Shown here piece by piece: positions 52,180-61,199 of a stretch of DNA of 64,000 bases (position 1 is its first letter; every line of letters starts with the position of its first letter). The notes under the pieces are model-generated. The model ran no database searches. It saw nothing but the letters and a program-made list of their open reading frames with translations, and had not been told where the DNA came from. The stretch spans positions 186,001-250,000 of the forward strand of contig JAJACH010000001.1 of assembly GCA_022601645.1 (NCBI GenBank). The letters run 5' to 3'. Origin of the DNA: Chlamydiia bacterium (GTDB lineage Bacteria; Chlamydiota; Chlamydiia; Chlamydiales; Simkaniaceae). A program made the position numbers and the translations under genes.

Positions 52180-53619
52180 TTATTTTAGAAAGTTTCCTTT
52201 CACTTTAAGACTGTTTAGTCCTTTCATCTCTAAAAGCTCGGTTTTACAATTTTCAGACAGGTCACCTTGCCAGCCGTTAAGAGAGACTTCTTCTAAGGCA
52301 GGAAAGGCTTTAAACTCAGCGCATGATGTGATGGTGTTAAAATTACAATATTTTAACGAAATTTTCTTCAGGTGAGAAAAGCTCTGCAAATCTTGTTTAG
52401 AGCATGTCTGCATAAGGGTTTGATATACGGTGTAATCTAGAGTGAGCTTTTCAAGAGTTGGAGCGAAGGCAAGCAGCGCCTGAACATTATCAACACAATC
52501 TGTTGAGGGACACTTGAATGTTTTTAAAGGCATGTGGGCGAAGTTTGCAAAGTCGCAGTACTCTGAGTACTCAAGAAAAAGTGTTTCAACGTGCTGGCAG
52601 GTATTTTGCCACTCAAAGTCTTCATCGAGAACTTCTAGATCTCCTGTACGTAGGCTTTTGAGTTCAGGATTTGAGAGTACGGAAGAGGGGATGATCTCTA
52701 GGTGCTCTGCAGGTACTTCTAGGAATCGAATGGTGATCCCTTCAAGGCAACTAAGATCCCTGATACGTGATCCAAAGAAAGCGAGACGATCCAATTCTTT
52801 ACGACCTTCTAAGACTTTTGCAAAGGCGCGTTCGTTTTTTGGGAAATAGAAAAGTTCTAGTTCCTTTAGATTGGGCAAGGTGGCGATCACGCTAAAGTCG
52901 GCTCGATTGCCTAATCCTGATGGTCCTGAATAGCAGAAGACTTCTAGGTTTGGTAGATTCTTTAGTAGAGATAGATCTTCTACAGAGGAGTAAGATACAT
53001 CGAGGGTTTTAAGGGATTCTAAAGAAGCTCTAGGAGGGAAAGCGGTTAGGTTCTCGCTGTAGTTGATCTCGAGGGTATCCAAGTTTAAATGGGACAATTC
53101 ACTTAAATCACACTCACAGTAGCCTAGCTTTAACTGCTTGAGACTTGTAGGTAGCTTATCCATATTGGTAAAGTTAAACTCGTCATCGTAGTCGGCTCCA
53201 ATGCTCAAAAGGGTGAGGTTGCTTAAGTTTTCAAAGTCGGTTCCATCAACCTCTTTAGGTGTCCTAAGGAAGCGAATTGATTCAAGTTTTGGACAGTTTT
53301 GAAGAAAACTTAAGTCTGCAAATACGCGGTGGGACTCTGGTCCGTATGTCAGCGTTCTTAGGTTGGGGAACAAAGGAAGGCGAGGGGTTAAATTTTGGTC
53401 GTAGACTGTGTAGAAAGTATAAGGGAGTGAGAGATTAAATTCTTCGACCTCGGAAAACTGTTGGATGATTCCAAATAGTGCTTCTTTGAGTTTGTCTGTA
53501 TCATAGGAATAGACGTAGTTGTCTTTTTGGTATTTGTCCCATTCTTCTGAGAGGTTTACAGGTTGGGCGCTTAGGTAACTTGTGCAAAAAAGGGCTGCTA
53601 GCAAAAAGAGATGTTTCAT
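52180..53619 (-). CDS. Exported leucine-rich-repeat protein
   Basis: A 479-residue protein with signal peptide (MKHLFLLAALFCTSYLSA). From about residue 85 to the end it is built of irregular leucine-rich repeats of 22-28 residues (LRTLTYGPESH; LKQLKLGYCECDLSELSHLNLDTLEINYS; LESLKTLDVSYSSVEDLSLLKNLPNLEVF; LKELELFYF; LEKLTLDYT; LKKISLKYCNF; LEEVSLNGW). LRR proteins bind other proteins. The signal suggests an envelope or secreted location rather than a type III effector, but this is inference. A GAGGAATTC ribosome site precedes ATG 53619. The gene is separated from ychF by 52 bases on the same strand. Confidence 0.85.
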   Translation of the reverse strand: MKHLFLLAALFCTSYLSAQPVNLSEEWDKYQKDNYVYSYDTDKLKEALFGIIQQFSEVEEFNLSLPYTFYTVYDQNLTPRLPLFPNLRTLTYGPESHRVFADLSFLQNCPKLESIRFLRTPKEVDGTDFENLSNLTLLSIGADYDDEFNFTNMDKLPTSLKQLKLGYCECDLSELSHLNLDTLEINYSENLTAFPPRASLESLKTLDVSYSSVEDLSLLKNLPNLEVFCYSGPSGLGNRADFSVIATLPNLKELELFYFPKNERAFAKVLEGRKELDRLAFFGSRIRDLSCLEGITIRFLEVPAEHLEIIPSSVLSNPELKSLRTGDLEVLDEDFEWQNTCQHVETLFLEYSEYCDFANFAHMPLKTFKCPSTDCVDNVQALLAFAPTLEKLTLDYTVYQTLMQTCSKQDLQSFSHLKKISLKYCNFNTITSCAEFKAFPALEEVSLNGWQGDLSENCKTELLEMKGLNSLKVKGNFLK

Positions 53620-53671
53620 GAATTCCTCGTGAATTATGTTTTCAGGAGGATCAGTCTACACCGTTATATGT

Positions 53672-54763
53672 TTAATTGTGAAAGAATAAAATCACGTCAC
53701 CGTCTTTGACAATGTAGTCTTTTCCCTCAGCGCGCGCTTTGCCAGCATCGCGTGCGGCAGGTCTGCTTTTGTAGTGCATCATGTCGTCATAGGAGACGAC
53801 TTCAGCGCGGATGAAGCCTTTTTGGATGTCTGAGTGAATTTTCCCGGCGGCTTCTTGCGCGTTGGTGCCTTTTTTAATGGTCCAGGCCCGTGTTTCGATT
53901 TCACCTGTTGTAAGGTAGGTGATGAGGTGAAGTGTTTCAAAGCCGGCTTTGATGAGGCGGTCGAGGCCTGATTCGTCCATTCCGGTGGAGGAGAGGAATT
54001 CAAGGGCTTCCTCGGGAGGGAGGCCGGCGAGTTCTTCTTCGAGTTTTGCTGAGATAGGGATCACTTCAGAGTGTTCTTTTGAGGCGTACTCACGCACTTT
54101 TTTGACGTGGTCGTTGTCGTAGTCCCCCTCGGGGCAGTTCGCTGCGTAGATCACTTTTTTCGCGGTGAGGAAGTTGTAGGTTTTTAGCGCTTCTTGCTCT
54201 TCAGGAGAAAGGTCGAGAGCGCGGACGGGGAGTTCTTGTTCGAGGTGGGCTTTGACTTTTTCAAGAGCGTCGACGGTTTGTTTGGCGTCTTTGTTGGTGC
54301 GTGCAAGTTTGTTTGCTTTGATCAGGCTGTTGTCGCACATTTGGAGGTCGGCTAGGATCAGTTCGAGGTTGATGATTTCGATGTCTGCAATGGGGTCAAC
54401 GCGTCCATCGACGTGGATTACGTTATCGTCGTCAAAGCAGCGGACGACGTGGAGGATGACGTCGGTTTCGCGGATGTTTGTAAGGAATTTATTGCCGAGG
54501 CCCTCTCCTTTGGAGGCGCCTTTAACAAGGCCGGCAATATCAACGAAGTTAAGTGTAGCGTAGATGAGTTTACCGCTATTCGAGAGTTTGGAGAGATCGC
54601 GGATCCTGGGGTCATCGACGTCGACGATGCCCACGTTAGGCTCGATGGTACAGAAGGGGAAGTTTGAGGCGTTTGCGGTGACTTTTTTTGTAAGGGCGTT
54701 AAAGAGGGTGGACTTTCCGACGTTTGGGAGACCGACGATTCCAATCGAGAGTTTTGAAGACAT
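53672..54763 (-). CDS. ychF: Redox-regulated ATPase/GTPase YchF (OLA1 family)
   Basis: YchF is a universally conserved ribosome-associated P-loop ATPase of the Obg-related group. The 363-residue protein begins SIGIVGLPNVGKSTLFNALTKK (G1, about residues 6-27). It continues with NFPFCTIEPNVGIVDVDD (G2) and FVDIAGLVKGASKGEGLGNKFL (G3). NxxE replaces the usual NKxD, as in the family. A TGS domain (about 275-363) ends the protein (ETRAWTIKKGTNAQEAAGKIHSDIQKGFIRAEV). The whole 5' third is overlapped in another frame by the upstream phosphatase ORF. Equivalent of CT092. Confidence 0.97.
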   Translation of the reverse strand: MSSKLSIGIVGLPNVGKSTLFNALTKKVTANASNFPFCTIEPNVGIVDVDDPRIRDLSKLSNSGKLIYATLNFVDIAGLVKGASKGEGLGNKFLTNIRETDVILHVVRCFDDDNVIHVDGRVDPIADIEIINLELILADLQMCDNSLIKANKLARTNKDAKQTVDALEKVKAHLEQELPVRALDLSPEEQEALKTYNFLTAKKVIYAANCPEGDYDNDHVKKVREYASKEHSEVIPISAKLEEELAGLPPEEALEFLSSTGMDESGLDRLIKAGFETLHLITYLTTGEIETRAWTIKKGTNAQEAAGKIHSDIQKGFIRAEVVSYDDMMHYKSRPAARDAGKARAEGKDYIVKDGDVILFFHN

Positions 54764-55998
54764 TTTTCTACCTTGTGGCTTGTTTCGTCAATCACATTTC
54801 CTAGATGATTGATGGCCTTATATTTTACCTTTTTTTCGGTGCAATCCACAACCCAAAAAAACGGAATATGGCTTAAAGTTTTGGCAAAATAGGATTGGAG
54901 GTAGCCTTGGATGGGGGTATATTGGTCTTCTGGGCCAAATCCACCGTCTCCGAGATAGAGGGTGCCTTTTTTAACAGGCTGGTTGTTTTTTAGGGGTTTG
55001 GTGCGTTTTAGGGTTTGGTCGTGGTGTTCAAAGGCTGCGGTGAGTTTGTAAGCATCGAAAAGGGGGACCCAGTGTTCGCGCCCGAGTTCGGATTGGGGGA
55101 GCAAGATTGCGGGGGATCGATAACCTTGACCTTGGAGGTGGAGGATATTATGGGCAATTTGGAAAAAGGTATCTGCTTTGGTGAAGCGGACAGAGGGGTA
55201 GATGGGGATATGGTAGGAGGCAAAATGTAGAGGATAGTCTTGATGGATTTCGAGTGTTTCGTTTAAAAAGGTTTTTTGGTCGCCGTCGTAGGTTTCGGTA
55301 TGGCCGCTGTCTAGGATAGTGATGGCGATGTTTTGCCCAAATGTTTTAGTAAAGTAACTTTTTCCTGTGGGGGTTTGGTCGAAGAAGGTGTAGTAGAAGG
55401 GGGCTCGATCAGGTGTTTGGAAGAATTCTCCGAAGACGTCGTGATTGCCAAGGGCAAGGATCATGGGGATGAGACAGTCGTCTGGGGTGTAGAGATGGCT
55501 TAGGTAAAGGTCAAACCATTCGTCCCATTTATCAATGTCATTAACAGTGCGGATGCGCCGTCCATAGTCGCCGCCGAAGATGATAGCAGTAGGATCCCAT
55601 TTTGCAGCTTCGATTAGAATCGCTTCGGCTTTTTCGGTCACTTCACAATCGCCTCCGAAGATAAAGCGATATGGGGGCGCATCTGGCGCTGTTTTGACCT
55701 TGTAGTCTTGATCACCTTTGATAGTAAAAAAGTAGACTTTGCCAGGTTTGAGATCATTAATCGTTAGGTGATAGATGTAGCGGTCGATAAAACCTTGCCC
55801 CTTCAGATTGTAGCTTTTTGCGTAGTCCTCAAAGGCAAGTTGCGGTTCTAGATCATAGGCTAATTCTAACTCCGGCGTAGAAGCGTGGATATTTATTGTA
55901 AGCGATGTACATGGATCATCTCTCCAAGTCACGTAAACGTGTTTTACATCTGCATAGATCAGGCTAGTTACCAAAAAGAGAAGTACGGCAAAACGCAT
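54418..55998 (-). CDS. Exported purple-acid-phosphatase-like metallophosphoesterase with out-of-frame tail over ychF
   Basis: A 526-residue ORF. After a signal peptide (MRFAVLLFLVTSLIYA) there is an N-terminal FN3-like domain as in purple acid phosphatases. The phosphoesterase domain carries FGGDCE, IIFGGDYGRR, LALGNHDVFGE, ASYHIPIYPS and AAFEHHDQT, matching the five metal-binding motifs. The recognisable domain ends near NVIDETSHKV (about residue 412). The ORF then runs a further ~345 bases inside ychF in another frame, giving a Ser/Thr/Pro-rich tail unlikely to be evolved protein. Either the natural stop was lost or a frameshift lies near the end. It lies 9 bases behind ribF on the same strand. 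Confidence 0.82.
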   Translation of the reverse strand: MRFAVLLFLVTSLIYADVKHVYVTWRDDPCTSLTINIHASTPELELAYDLEPQLAFEDYAKSYNLKGQGFIDRYIYHLTINDLKPGKVYFFTIKGDQDYKVKTAPDAPPYRFIFGGDCEVTEKAEAILIEAAKWDPTAIIFGGDYGRRIRTVNDIDKWDEWFDLYLSHLYTPDDCLIPMILALGNHDVFGEFFQTPDRAPFYYTFFDQTPTGKSYFTKTFGQNIAITILDSGHTETYDGDQKTFLNETLEIHQDYPLHFASYHIPIYPSVRFTKADTFFQIAHNILHLQGQGYRSPAILLPQSELGREHWVPLFDAYKLTAAFEHHDQTLKRTKPLKNNQPVKKGTLYLGDGGFGPEDQYTPIQGYLQSYFAKTLSHIPFFWVVDCTEKKVKYKAINHLGNVIDETSHKVEKCLQNSRLESSVSQTSESPPSLTPLQKKSPQTPQTSPSVPSSLTWASSTSMTPGSAISPNSRIAVNSSTLHLTSLILPALLKAPPKERASAINSLQTSAKPTSSSTSSAALTTIT

Positions 55999-56007
55999 GC
56001 GGAAAGT

Positions 56008-56550
56008 CTACCAACCAAGATATTTCTTGGCTAGCTCGTGATTGCCAGTTTGAAGCAATTTGCGGATGCGGCCAGAAGAAACGGGAGCTCCATCCATTTC
56101 GAATTTAGGTGTGCTTGTTGCACTAAAACCTAGAGCTTCACCGAGTAAAGAGCATTTTTCAATAGTCCCTTCGCGGTTTTTTCCAAGGGCAGTGCCCATA
56201 CCTACAACAAGTTTTTCAAAGGGAATTTTTTCATATATTGCTTTTAGGAAAACATCATATGGGGTGTGTGCAAGTGCTTCATCGAAGGTAAGCATGATAC
56301 AAAGATCCACACCCACTTTTTCTAAACGCTCTATTTTTTCTTCAGGAGTTGTAAGAAGCATGACCTCTTTTGAAGGGTAAAGGACGGGGAGGGGATGATT
56401 GGCAAACGTCACAACAGCAAGTGCGCCAAGAGGTTTTAGGGATTCAAGTAAGTGTCTTTGGCCTATGTGCACGCCGTCAAACATGCCAATTGTTAGAACG
56501 ATAGGAGGTTCAATGAGGGGGATATCATCAATGCGCGAGACAGTTTTCAT
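56008..56550 (-). CDS. ribF: RibF-like FMN adenylyltransferase lacking the riboflavin kinase domain
   Basis: In bacteria RibF is normally about 300 residues, with an N-terminal FAD synthetase and a C-terminal flavokinase. Here only 180 residues exist. The nucleotidyltransferase domain is complete: LTIGMFDGVHIGQRHLL (HxGH-like HIGQ), VTFANHPL, VVGMGTALGKNREGT and VSSGRIRKLLQTGNHELAKKYLGW. The protein ends exactly where the kinase domain would begin. The order truB-ribF-ychF is that of CT094-CT092. It overlaps truB upstream by 23 bases. FMN would have to come from another kinase or from the host. Confidence 0.9.
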   Translation of the reverse strand: MKTVSRIDDIPLIEPPIVLTIGMFDGVHIGQRHLLESLKPLGALAVVTFANHPLPVLYPSKEVMLLTTPEEKIERLEKVGVDLCIMLTFDEALAHTPYDVFLKAIYEKIPFEKLVVGMGTALGKNREGTIEKCSLLGEALGFSATSTPKFEMDGAPVSSGRIRKLLQTGNHELAKKYLGW

Positions 56551-57217
56551 ACTTTAAGAACTCTGTGTAGTTAAAAGAGAGGTCTTTAATTTGCTCTGTT
56601 TCCACACAATCTTCAAGCGCAAACTGTCCACTTGCTGTGCGGATAAGGCCCTTGAGATGAGCATGCGTTCCAAGCGCCTCGCCTAAGTCATAAGCAAGCG
56701 AGCGGATGTAAGTGCCTTTTGAGCAACGGACCTTAAGTTTGAGAGTTGGATATGAATAGTCGAGAATGTCAATTTTCATGGTAACGGATTTAGGTTCTCT
56801 TGGAACCTCAATTCCTTTGCGTGCAAGTTCGTAGAGCTTTTTCCCTGCAATTTTTTTGGCAGAAAACATAGGAGGGATTTGCAGAGTTGTTCCTTGAAAC
56901 CCGCTGATCTTTTCCTCAATCTCATTAAGCGTTGGGATAATATCAGAAGTGTTGAGCGTTTCCCCTTCAATATCGTAAGTGGTGGTTGAGCGTCCAAGGA
57001 AAGCTGTTGCGATGTATTCTTTATCGTCATTTAAAAAAGTGTCAGATAAACGGGTGTAGGTTTTTCCGATTAACATGACCATCACGCCTGTTGCAAAAGG
57101 GTCAAGCGTACCTGCATGGCCAATTTTTTTGATCCCTGTCAAACGTCTGAGCAAAGAGACAAGAAAGAAAGCACTTTTGCCTTTCTCTTTATTGACTAGA
57201 AGTAGTCCTTCTCTCAT
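56528..57217 (-). CDS. truB: tRNA pseudouridine(55) synthase
   Basis: TruB makes pseudouridine 55 in the T-loop of tRNAs. The 229-residue product shows GLLLVNKEKGKSAFFLVSLLRR. The catalytic Asp lies in KIGHAGTLDPFATGVMVMLIGK (about residue 39). KEYIATAFLGRSTTTYDIEGE, PPMFSAKKIAGKKLYELARKG and VRCSKGTYIRSLAYDLGEALG are also present. It lacks the long C-terminal PUA extension of E. coli TruB (314 aa), as is usual in Chlamydiae. It overlaps rbfA upstream by 29 bases and ribF downstream by 23 bases. Confidence 0.96.
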   Translation of the reverse strand: MREGLLLVNKEKGKSAFFLVSLLRRLTGIKKIGHAGTLDPFATGVMVMLIGKTYTRLSDTFLNDDKEYIATAFLGRSTTTYDIEGETLNTSDIIPTLNEIEEKISGFQGTTLQIPPMFSAKKIAGKKLYELARKGIEVPREPKSVTMKIDILDYSYPTLKLKVRCSKGTYIRSLAYDLGEALGTHAHLKGLIRTASGQFALEDCVETEQIKDLSFNYTEFLKYENCLAH

Positions 57218-57563
57218 CTTCTTCTTCGTGGATTTTTTTTAATGCCTCTTCAATGCGCATGTGTCTTTCAACCGACTCATCAAGCTTGAATGTGAGGGAG
57301 GGGAAGTGTCTCATGACAACTTTTTTAGAGGCCAAAACCGAAATAAAGCCGGCAGCAGATTGGAGTGCTTTTAAAGCATCCTGCTTTTCTTGATCTGTTC
57401 CAATCACGCTAAAGTGGACTTTAGCGTGCTGGAGATCTTTTGAGATGTCGACTTCAGTGATAGTAATCAATGTAGGAATCATAGGATTGTCCACATCGAC
57501 ACGAACGACTTCGCTAATGACTTCTTTGAGGAGGGAATTAAGGCGTTCTGTTCTACGTGTCAA
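57189..57563 (-). CDS. rbfA: Ribosome-binding factor A
   Basis: RbfA (124 aa) helps 16S rRNA maturation and 30S assembly. The KH-like fold is visible in RRTERLNSLLKEVISEVVRVDVDNPMIPTLITITEVDISKDLQHAKVHFSVIG and in LTFKLDESVERHMRIEEALKKI. The initiation codon is TTG at 57563, immediately after the infB stop codon (no gap). The infB-rbfA-truB order is common to most bacteria. Confidence 0.94.
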   Translation of the reverse strand: MTRRTERLNSLLKEVISEVVRVDVDNPMIPTLITITEVDISKDLQHAKVHFSVIGTDQEKQDALKALQSAAGFISVLASKKVVMRHFPSLTFKLDESVERHMRIEEALKKIHEEEDERRTTSSQ

Positions 57564-59924
57564 TTATAATTCCGGGGTTACATAGGTTACTTCAAAGCCT
57601 TTGATTAAGTCACCTTCTTGGAACTTATCAAAGCCTCTTAGGAGGATTCCACACTCTGTGTCATTTTTCACTTCTTTGACTTCTTCTTTAACGCGTTTAA
57701 GCGACGCAAAAGGGCCTTCCCAAATGAGTTCATCATCTCTATATAGCTTTGCGTGGTATTCTTTTTTGATCAAACCAGATGTGACCATACAACCTGCAAT
57801 GTTACCAAGATGGGATGATTTAAAGATCATGCGCACCTCAGCGGTTCCAATTTCGGTTTCATGGCGCACTTTATCAAGTGTTTCAACCATCAGTTCTTTC
57901 ACCTCATCTACAGCGTGGTAAATGACATTGTGGTTCAAGATCTTGATTTTTTTCTGTTTGATCAAGCCGTCAGCATGACTTTCAACTTTTGTGTGGAAGC
58001 CGACAATTGCGGCATTTGATGCTGCAGCAAGTTCGACATCAGATTCTGAGATCTCACCCACTTCACAAGAAATGATGTTAAGTTCGACTTTTGCACTCTT
58101 GATGCCGAGTAGGGAACTATTAAGTGCTTCAACGGATCCTTGCACATCTGCGCGGAGAATAAGGTTGAGGACTTTTTTGGCTTCAAGTTCGCTTTTGCGG
58201 GCCATAAGCATTTCGATGCCGTCGCGCTTCTTCTTAAGGTGTGCGCGTTTTTGTCCAGAGGCCCGTTCATCTGCAATCTTCCGGGCTTCTTTTTCACTTA
58301 CTACGCCTATAAATTCGCAGCCTGCTTCAGGAACTTCAGAAAGACCAGTTACTTTGACGGGAGTTCCGGGGCCTGCTTCTTTAATAGGCTTGTCGAATTC
58401 GTCATGCATGGTTTTAACGCGACCATAAATTTCATCTAAAACGATAGCATCACCGTATTTAAGCGTTCCATTTTGAACGAGAACAGTTGCAACGGCGCCG
58501 AGGCCCTTGTGGAGTTCTGATTCAACAACACTTCCACGAGCTCTTGCCGTTGGATCGGAACGAAGCTCTAAGATTTCAGCTTGCAAGAGAGCGGTTTCAA
58601 TAAGAGTAGAGATTCCTTCGCCGTTTGTCGCAGAACAATTTGTTGTGAGAATCTGACCGCCCCAGGCTTCTGGGAGGAGTTCTCTTTCTGCGAGTTGTCG
58701 GTAGACTTCTTCAGCATTAAAGCCTTCTTTATCCGACTTATTAATGGCAACGACCATGGGGACTTTTGCATCAAGCGCCATGCGAATAGCTTCATCCGTT
58801 TGGGGTTTGATTCCTTCGTCACCTGCGATGACCAAAATCACGATATCAGTGATCGAAGCGCCACGTTCTCTCATAAGAGTAAAGGCTTCGTGGCCTGGAG
58901 TATCGAGGATCGTGACTTCTCCGTGATCAGTGTGACATTTGAAAGCGCCAATGTGCTGAGTAATTGCACCGGCTTCTCCCATTGCAATGTTACTTTTGCG
59001 GATAGCATCAATCAAGCTTGTCTTACCGTGGTCAACGTGGCCCATGAACGTAATAACAGGGGGGCGATCTTGAAGCACAGAAGGATCGACGTTGGCAATT
59101 TCCTCAGCAATTGATTTGTCAGTGATGCGCAGTCTTTCTTCTTCCGTTGTATCAATCGTAATCTGACAGCCAAATTCTTGACCGATTAGTTGAGCTGTTG
59201 TCTCATCTTCTAAATAGTCGTTGATGGTCAACGCCATGCCCTGCATGAATAGTTTAGAGATGATTTGAGATGATTTGAGTTTCATCTCTTGGGCTAAATC
59301 TTTGACAGTGATCGGCAAGCGAATCTTAAGCGAAGTTGGCCTTTGAATTGGTTGTTCGCGGCGTGATTTTTGCTTAAAGTGGCGTCGTTTTCTCCAAGGT
59401 CGATTATCTTCATTATCTCTAAGACCTTGACGGTCTCTTGAGTCAAATGGGCGATATGTTTCGAATTTCCGAGTAGGTTTTTGATCGGGTTTTTTTGGAG
59501 GAAGCGGCTTCTTTACTGGGGGTGGTGCTCCAGGCTTGGGCTTCACATCAGCTTTGGGTTTTACCGGAGGGACAGGTTTTTTAGGCGTAACCTTCGGTGC
59601 TGTTGCTTTCTTTTCTGCTTTGGGTGCTTCAGCGACTGGAGAAGGAGGTGCTACAGGAGTTTCTTCCTTTGGCTTTTCTTCAACAACTGGAGCTGTTTCC
59701 ACCACTTTCACTTCTTCAGGAGGTGGAGGATTTTCGATTTTATCGACATCCGCTTTGCGACGAACAATTTTTGCCTTTGGCAAGACCTTCTCTTCCTTTT
59801 CAGGAGGGGGAGTTGCTTTAGCAGCCTTCTTGGGAGCGGGCTCCTTTTTTTTCTTAGGAGCTTTGAGTTTTAACGCTTCCGCAAACTGGGCGTTCTTTAC
59901 TTTGATTTTTAGGTTCTTTGCCAT
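57564..59924 (-). CDS. infB: Translation initiation factor IF-2
   Basis: IF-2 (786 aa) brings initiator tRNA to the 30S subunit and promotes subunit joining. The N-terminal ~200 residues are low-complexity Lys/Pro/Ala/Val-rich ([36 protein letters not shown]). An IF2_N motif follows ([33 protein letters not shown], about 206-240). The GTPase domain has [15 protein letters not shown] (about 295), DTPGHEAF and NKSDK. Domains II, III and the C-terminal fMet-tRNA binding part complete it. It lies between nusA (12-base gap) and rbfA. Equivalent of CT096. Confidence 0.98.
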   Translation of the reverse strand: MAKNLKIKVKNAQFAEALKLKAPKKKKEPAPKKAAKATPPPEKEEKVLPKAKIVRRKADVDKIENPPPPEEVKVVETAPVVEEKPKEETPVAPPSPVAEAPKAEKKATAPKVTPKKPVPPVKPKADVKPKPGAPPPVKKPLPPKKPDQKPTRKFETYRPFDSRDRQGLRDNEDNRPWRKRRHFKQKSRREQPIQRPTSLKIRLPITVKDLAQEMKLKSSQIISKLFMQGMALTINDYLEDETTAQLIGQEFGCQITIDTTEEERLRITDKSIAEEIANVDPSVLQDRPPVITFMGHVDHGKTSLIDAIRKSNIAMGEAGAITQHIGAFKCHTDHGEVTILDTPGHEAFTLMRERGASITDIVILVIAGDEGIKPQTDEAIRMALDAKVPMVVAINKSDKEGFNAEEVYRQLAERELLPEAWGGQILTTNCSATNGEGISTLIETALLQAEILELRSDPTARARGSVVESELHKGLGAVATVLVQNGTLKYGDAIVLDEIYGRVKTMHDEFDKPIKEAGPGTPVKVTGLSEVPEAGCEFIGVVSEKEARKIADERASGQKRAHLKKKRDGIEMLMARKSELEAKKVLNLILRADVQGSVEALNSSLLGIKSAKVELNIISCEVGEISESDVELAAASNAAIVGFHTKVESHADGLIKQKKIKILNHNVIYHAVDEVKELMVETLDKVRHETEIGTAEVRMIFKSSHLGNIAGCMVTSGLIKKEYHAKLYRDDELIWEGPFASLKRVKEEVKEVKNDTECGILLRGFDKFQEGDLIKGFEVTYVTPEL

Positions 59925-59936
59925 TTACAATTTTTG

Positions 59937-61199
59937 TTATTTTTTTCGGATCTTTTCCAAAATATCGTCGGCCATTTCTCGGCTGATGGATGCCTTTTCG
60001 GACAATTCATCAGGAGAGACAGCGAGGAGCTTTCTTGGAGTATCGAACCCAGCTTCAACAAGAGCATCGAGAACAAAGGCATTAAGGCCTTCACTGTCAA
60101 TTTTTTCATCAAGGTTTTCGTTACTCTCGTCCGACGCCATTTGTTTAGCTTCGAATGTGAGTTCAGCTTGATATTCGCTCATTTTTTTGACACTAAGTTC
60201 CATCCCAATGAGTCTGCCATTAAGCCTAGCATTCATGCCTTTGCGGCCAATGACAATTGGGTAGTCTTCATCATTTACAACTATGAAGATGGTACCATCT
60301 TCCATGCGAATTTTCTTAATCTCTAAGGGATTGAGTAAATTTTCTAAAAGGGCGACAGGGTCCTCTGAGTAGGGGACAATATCGATCTTTTCATTGTTAA
60401 GTTCTCGAATGATGTTTTTAACACGTGTACCGCGTACGCCGACGCATGCGCCGAGTGGGTCTACTTTCTGGTCGTTAGTAACGACAGCAAGTTTTGTACG
60501 GTACCCTGGTTCGCGAACGATTTTCTCAATCGCAATGGTGTCATCTTGAAGTTCTGGAACTTCTTGGATGAAGAGAGCTTTAACCATTTCAGCATGTGTT
60601 CTACTTAAAATGACTTCAGCGCCACCATTATCAGTATCTCTAACCTCTAGGAGGAGGGCTTGAATCCTGTCACCTGTTGCATAGCGTTCTGTCTTTGGGT
60701 AGTAGCGGTCGGGTAGGAGGGCTTCTACTTTGCCGAGGTCGACAATGAGGCTGCCTCCGCGAATGACGCGCTTAACAGTTCCAGAGACAATTTCGCCTAC
60801 GCGGTGGCGGTATTCTTCGTAGATTACGTCACGTTCAGCGTGGCGTAATTTACCTGCAATGACCTGCCTTGCAGTTTGGGCAGCAATGCGGCCCAAACCT
60901 TCTGGATTGAGAGGAGTCTTGATCCAGTCACCAATTTCGCAATCTAGCCCGAGTTCTTTCGCTTGGTCGATGGTAATTTCCTCTTCAGGAATGGTGACAT
61001 CTTCTACGACTTCTTTTTCGGCGTAGACTTCGATCTCGCCGTTTTTAGGGTCAATAGCGATGTCAAGATTACCAGCGCCTTGCATTCCCTTGCGGGCAGC
61101 GACGAGTAAGGCTTCTTCGATTGCACTAATGATGATTTCACGTTTAATGCCTTTTTCGCGCTCTAGGTACTCAAAAATGGAGACTAGGTCTTTATTCAT
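59937..61199 (-). CDS. nusA: Transcription termination/antitermination factor NusA
   Basis: NusA (420 aa) binds RNA polymerase and regulates pausing, termination and antitermination. The N-terminal polymerase-binding domain (about 1-130) is followed by an S1 domain ([32 protein letters not shown]). Two KH domains come next: [29 protein letters not shown] and [26 protein letters not shown] short helix-hairpin-like C-terminal region (about 360-420) replaces the acidic repeats of E. coli. It overlaps rpsA upstream by 4 bases (ATGA). Confidence 0.97.
   Translation of the reverse strand: MNKDLVSIFEYLEREKGIKREIIISAIEEALLVAARKGMQGAGNLDIAIDPKNGEIEVYAEKEVVEDVTIPEEEITIDQAKELGLDCEIGDWIKTPLNPEGLGRIAAQTARQVIAGKLRHAERDVIYEEYRHRVGEIVSGTVKRVIRGGSLIVDLGKVEALLPDRYYPKTERYATGDRIQALLLEVRDTDNGGAEVILSRTHAEMVKALFIQEVPELQDDTIAIEKIVREPGYRTKLAVVTNDQKVDPLGACVGVRGTRVKNIIRELNNEKIDIVPYSEDPVALLENLLNPLEIKKIRMEDGTIFIVVNDEDYPIVIGRKGMNARLNGRLIGMELSVKKMSEYQAELTFEAKQMASDESNENLDEKIDSEGLNAFVLDALVEAGFDTPRKLLAVSPDELSEKASISREMADDILEKIRKK

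Noticed and set aside
59481-60171. Plus-strand frames of 130-211 residues, rich in Phe, Gly and Arg, opposite infB and nusA
   Set aside because: They are complements of the Lys/Pro/Glu-rich IF-2 N-terminal repeats; low-complexity shadows, not genes.
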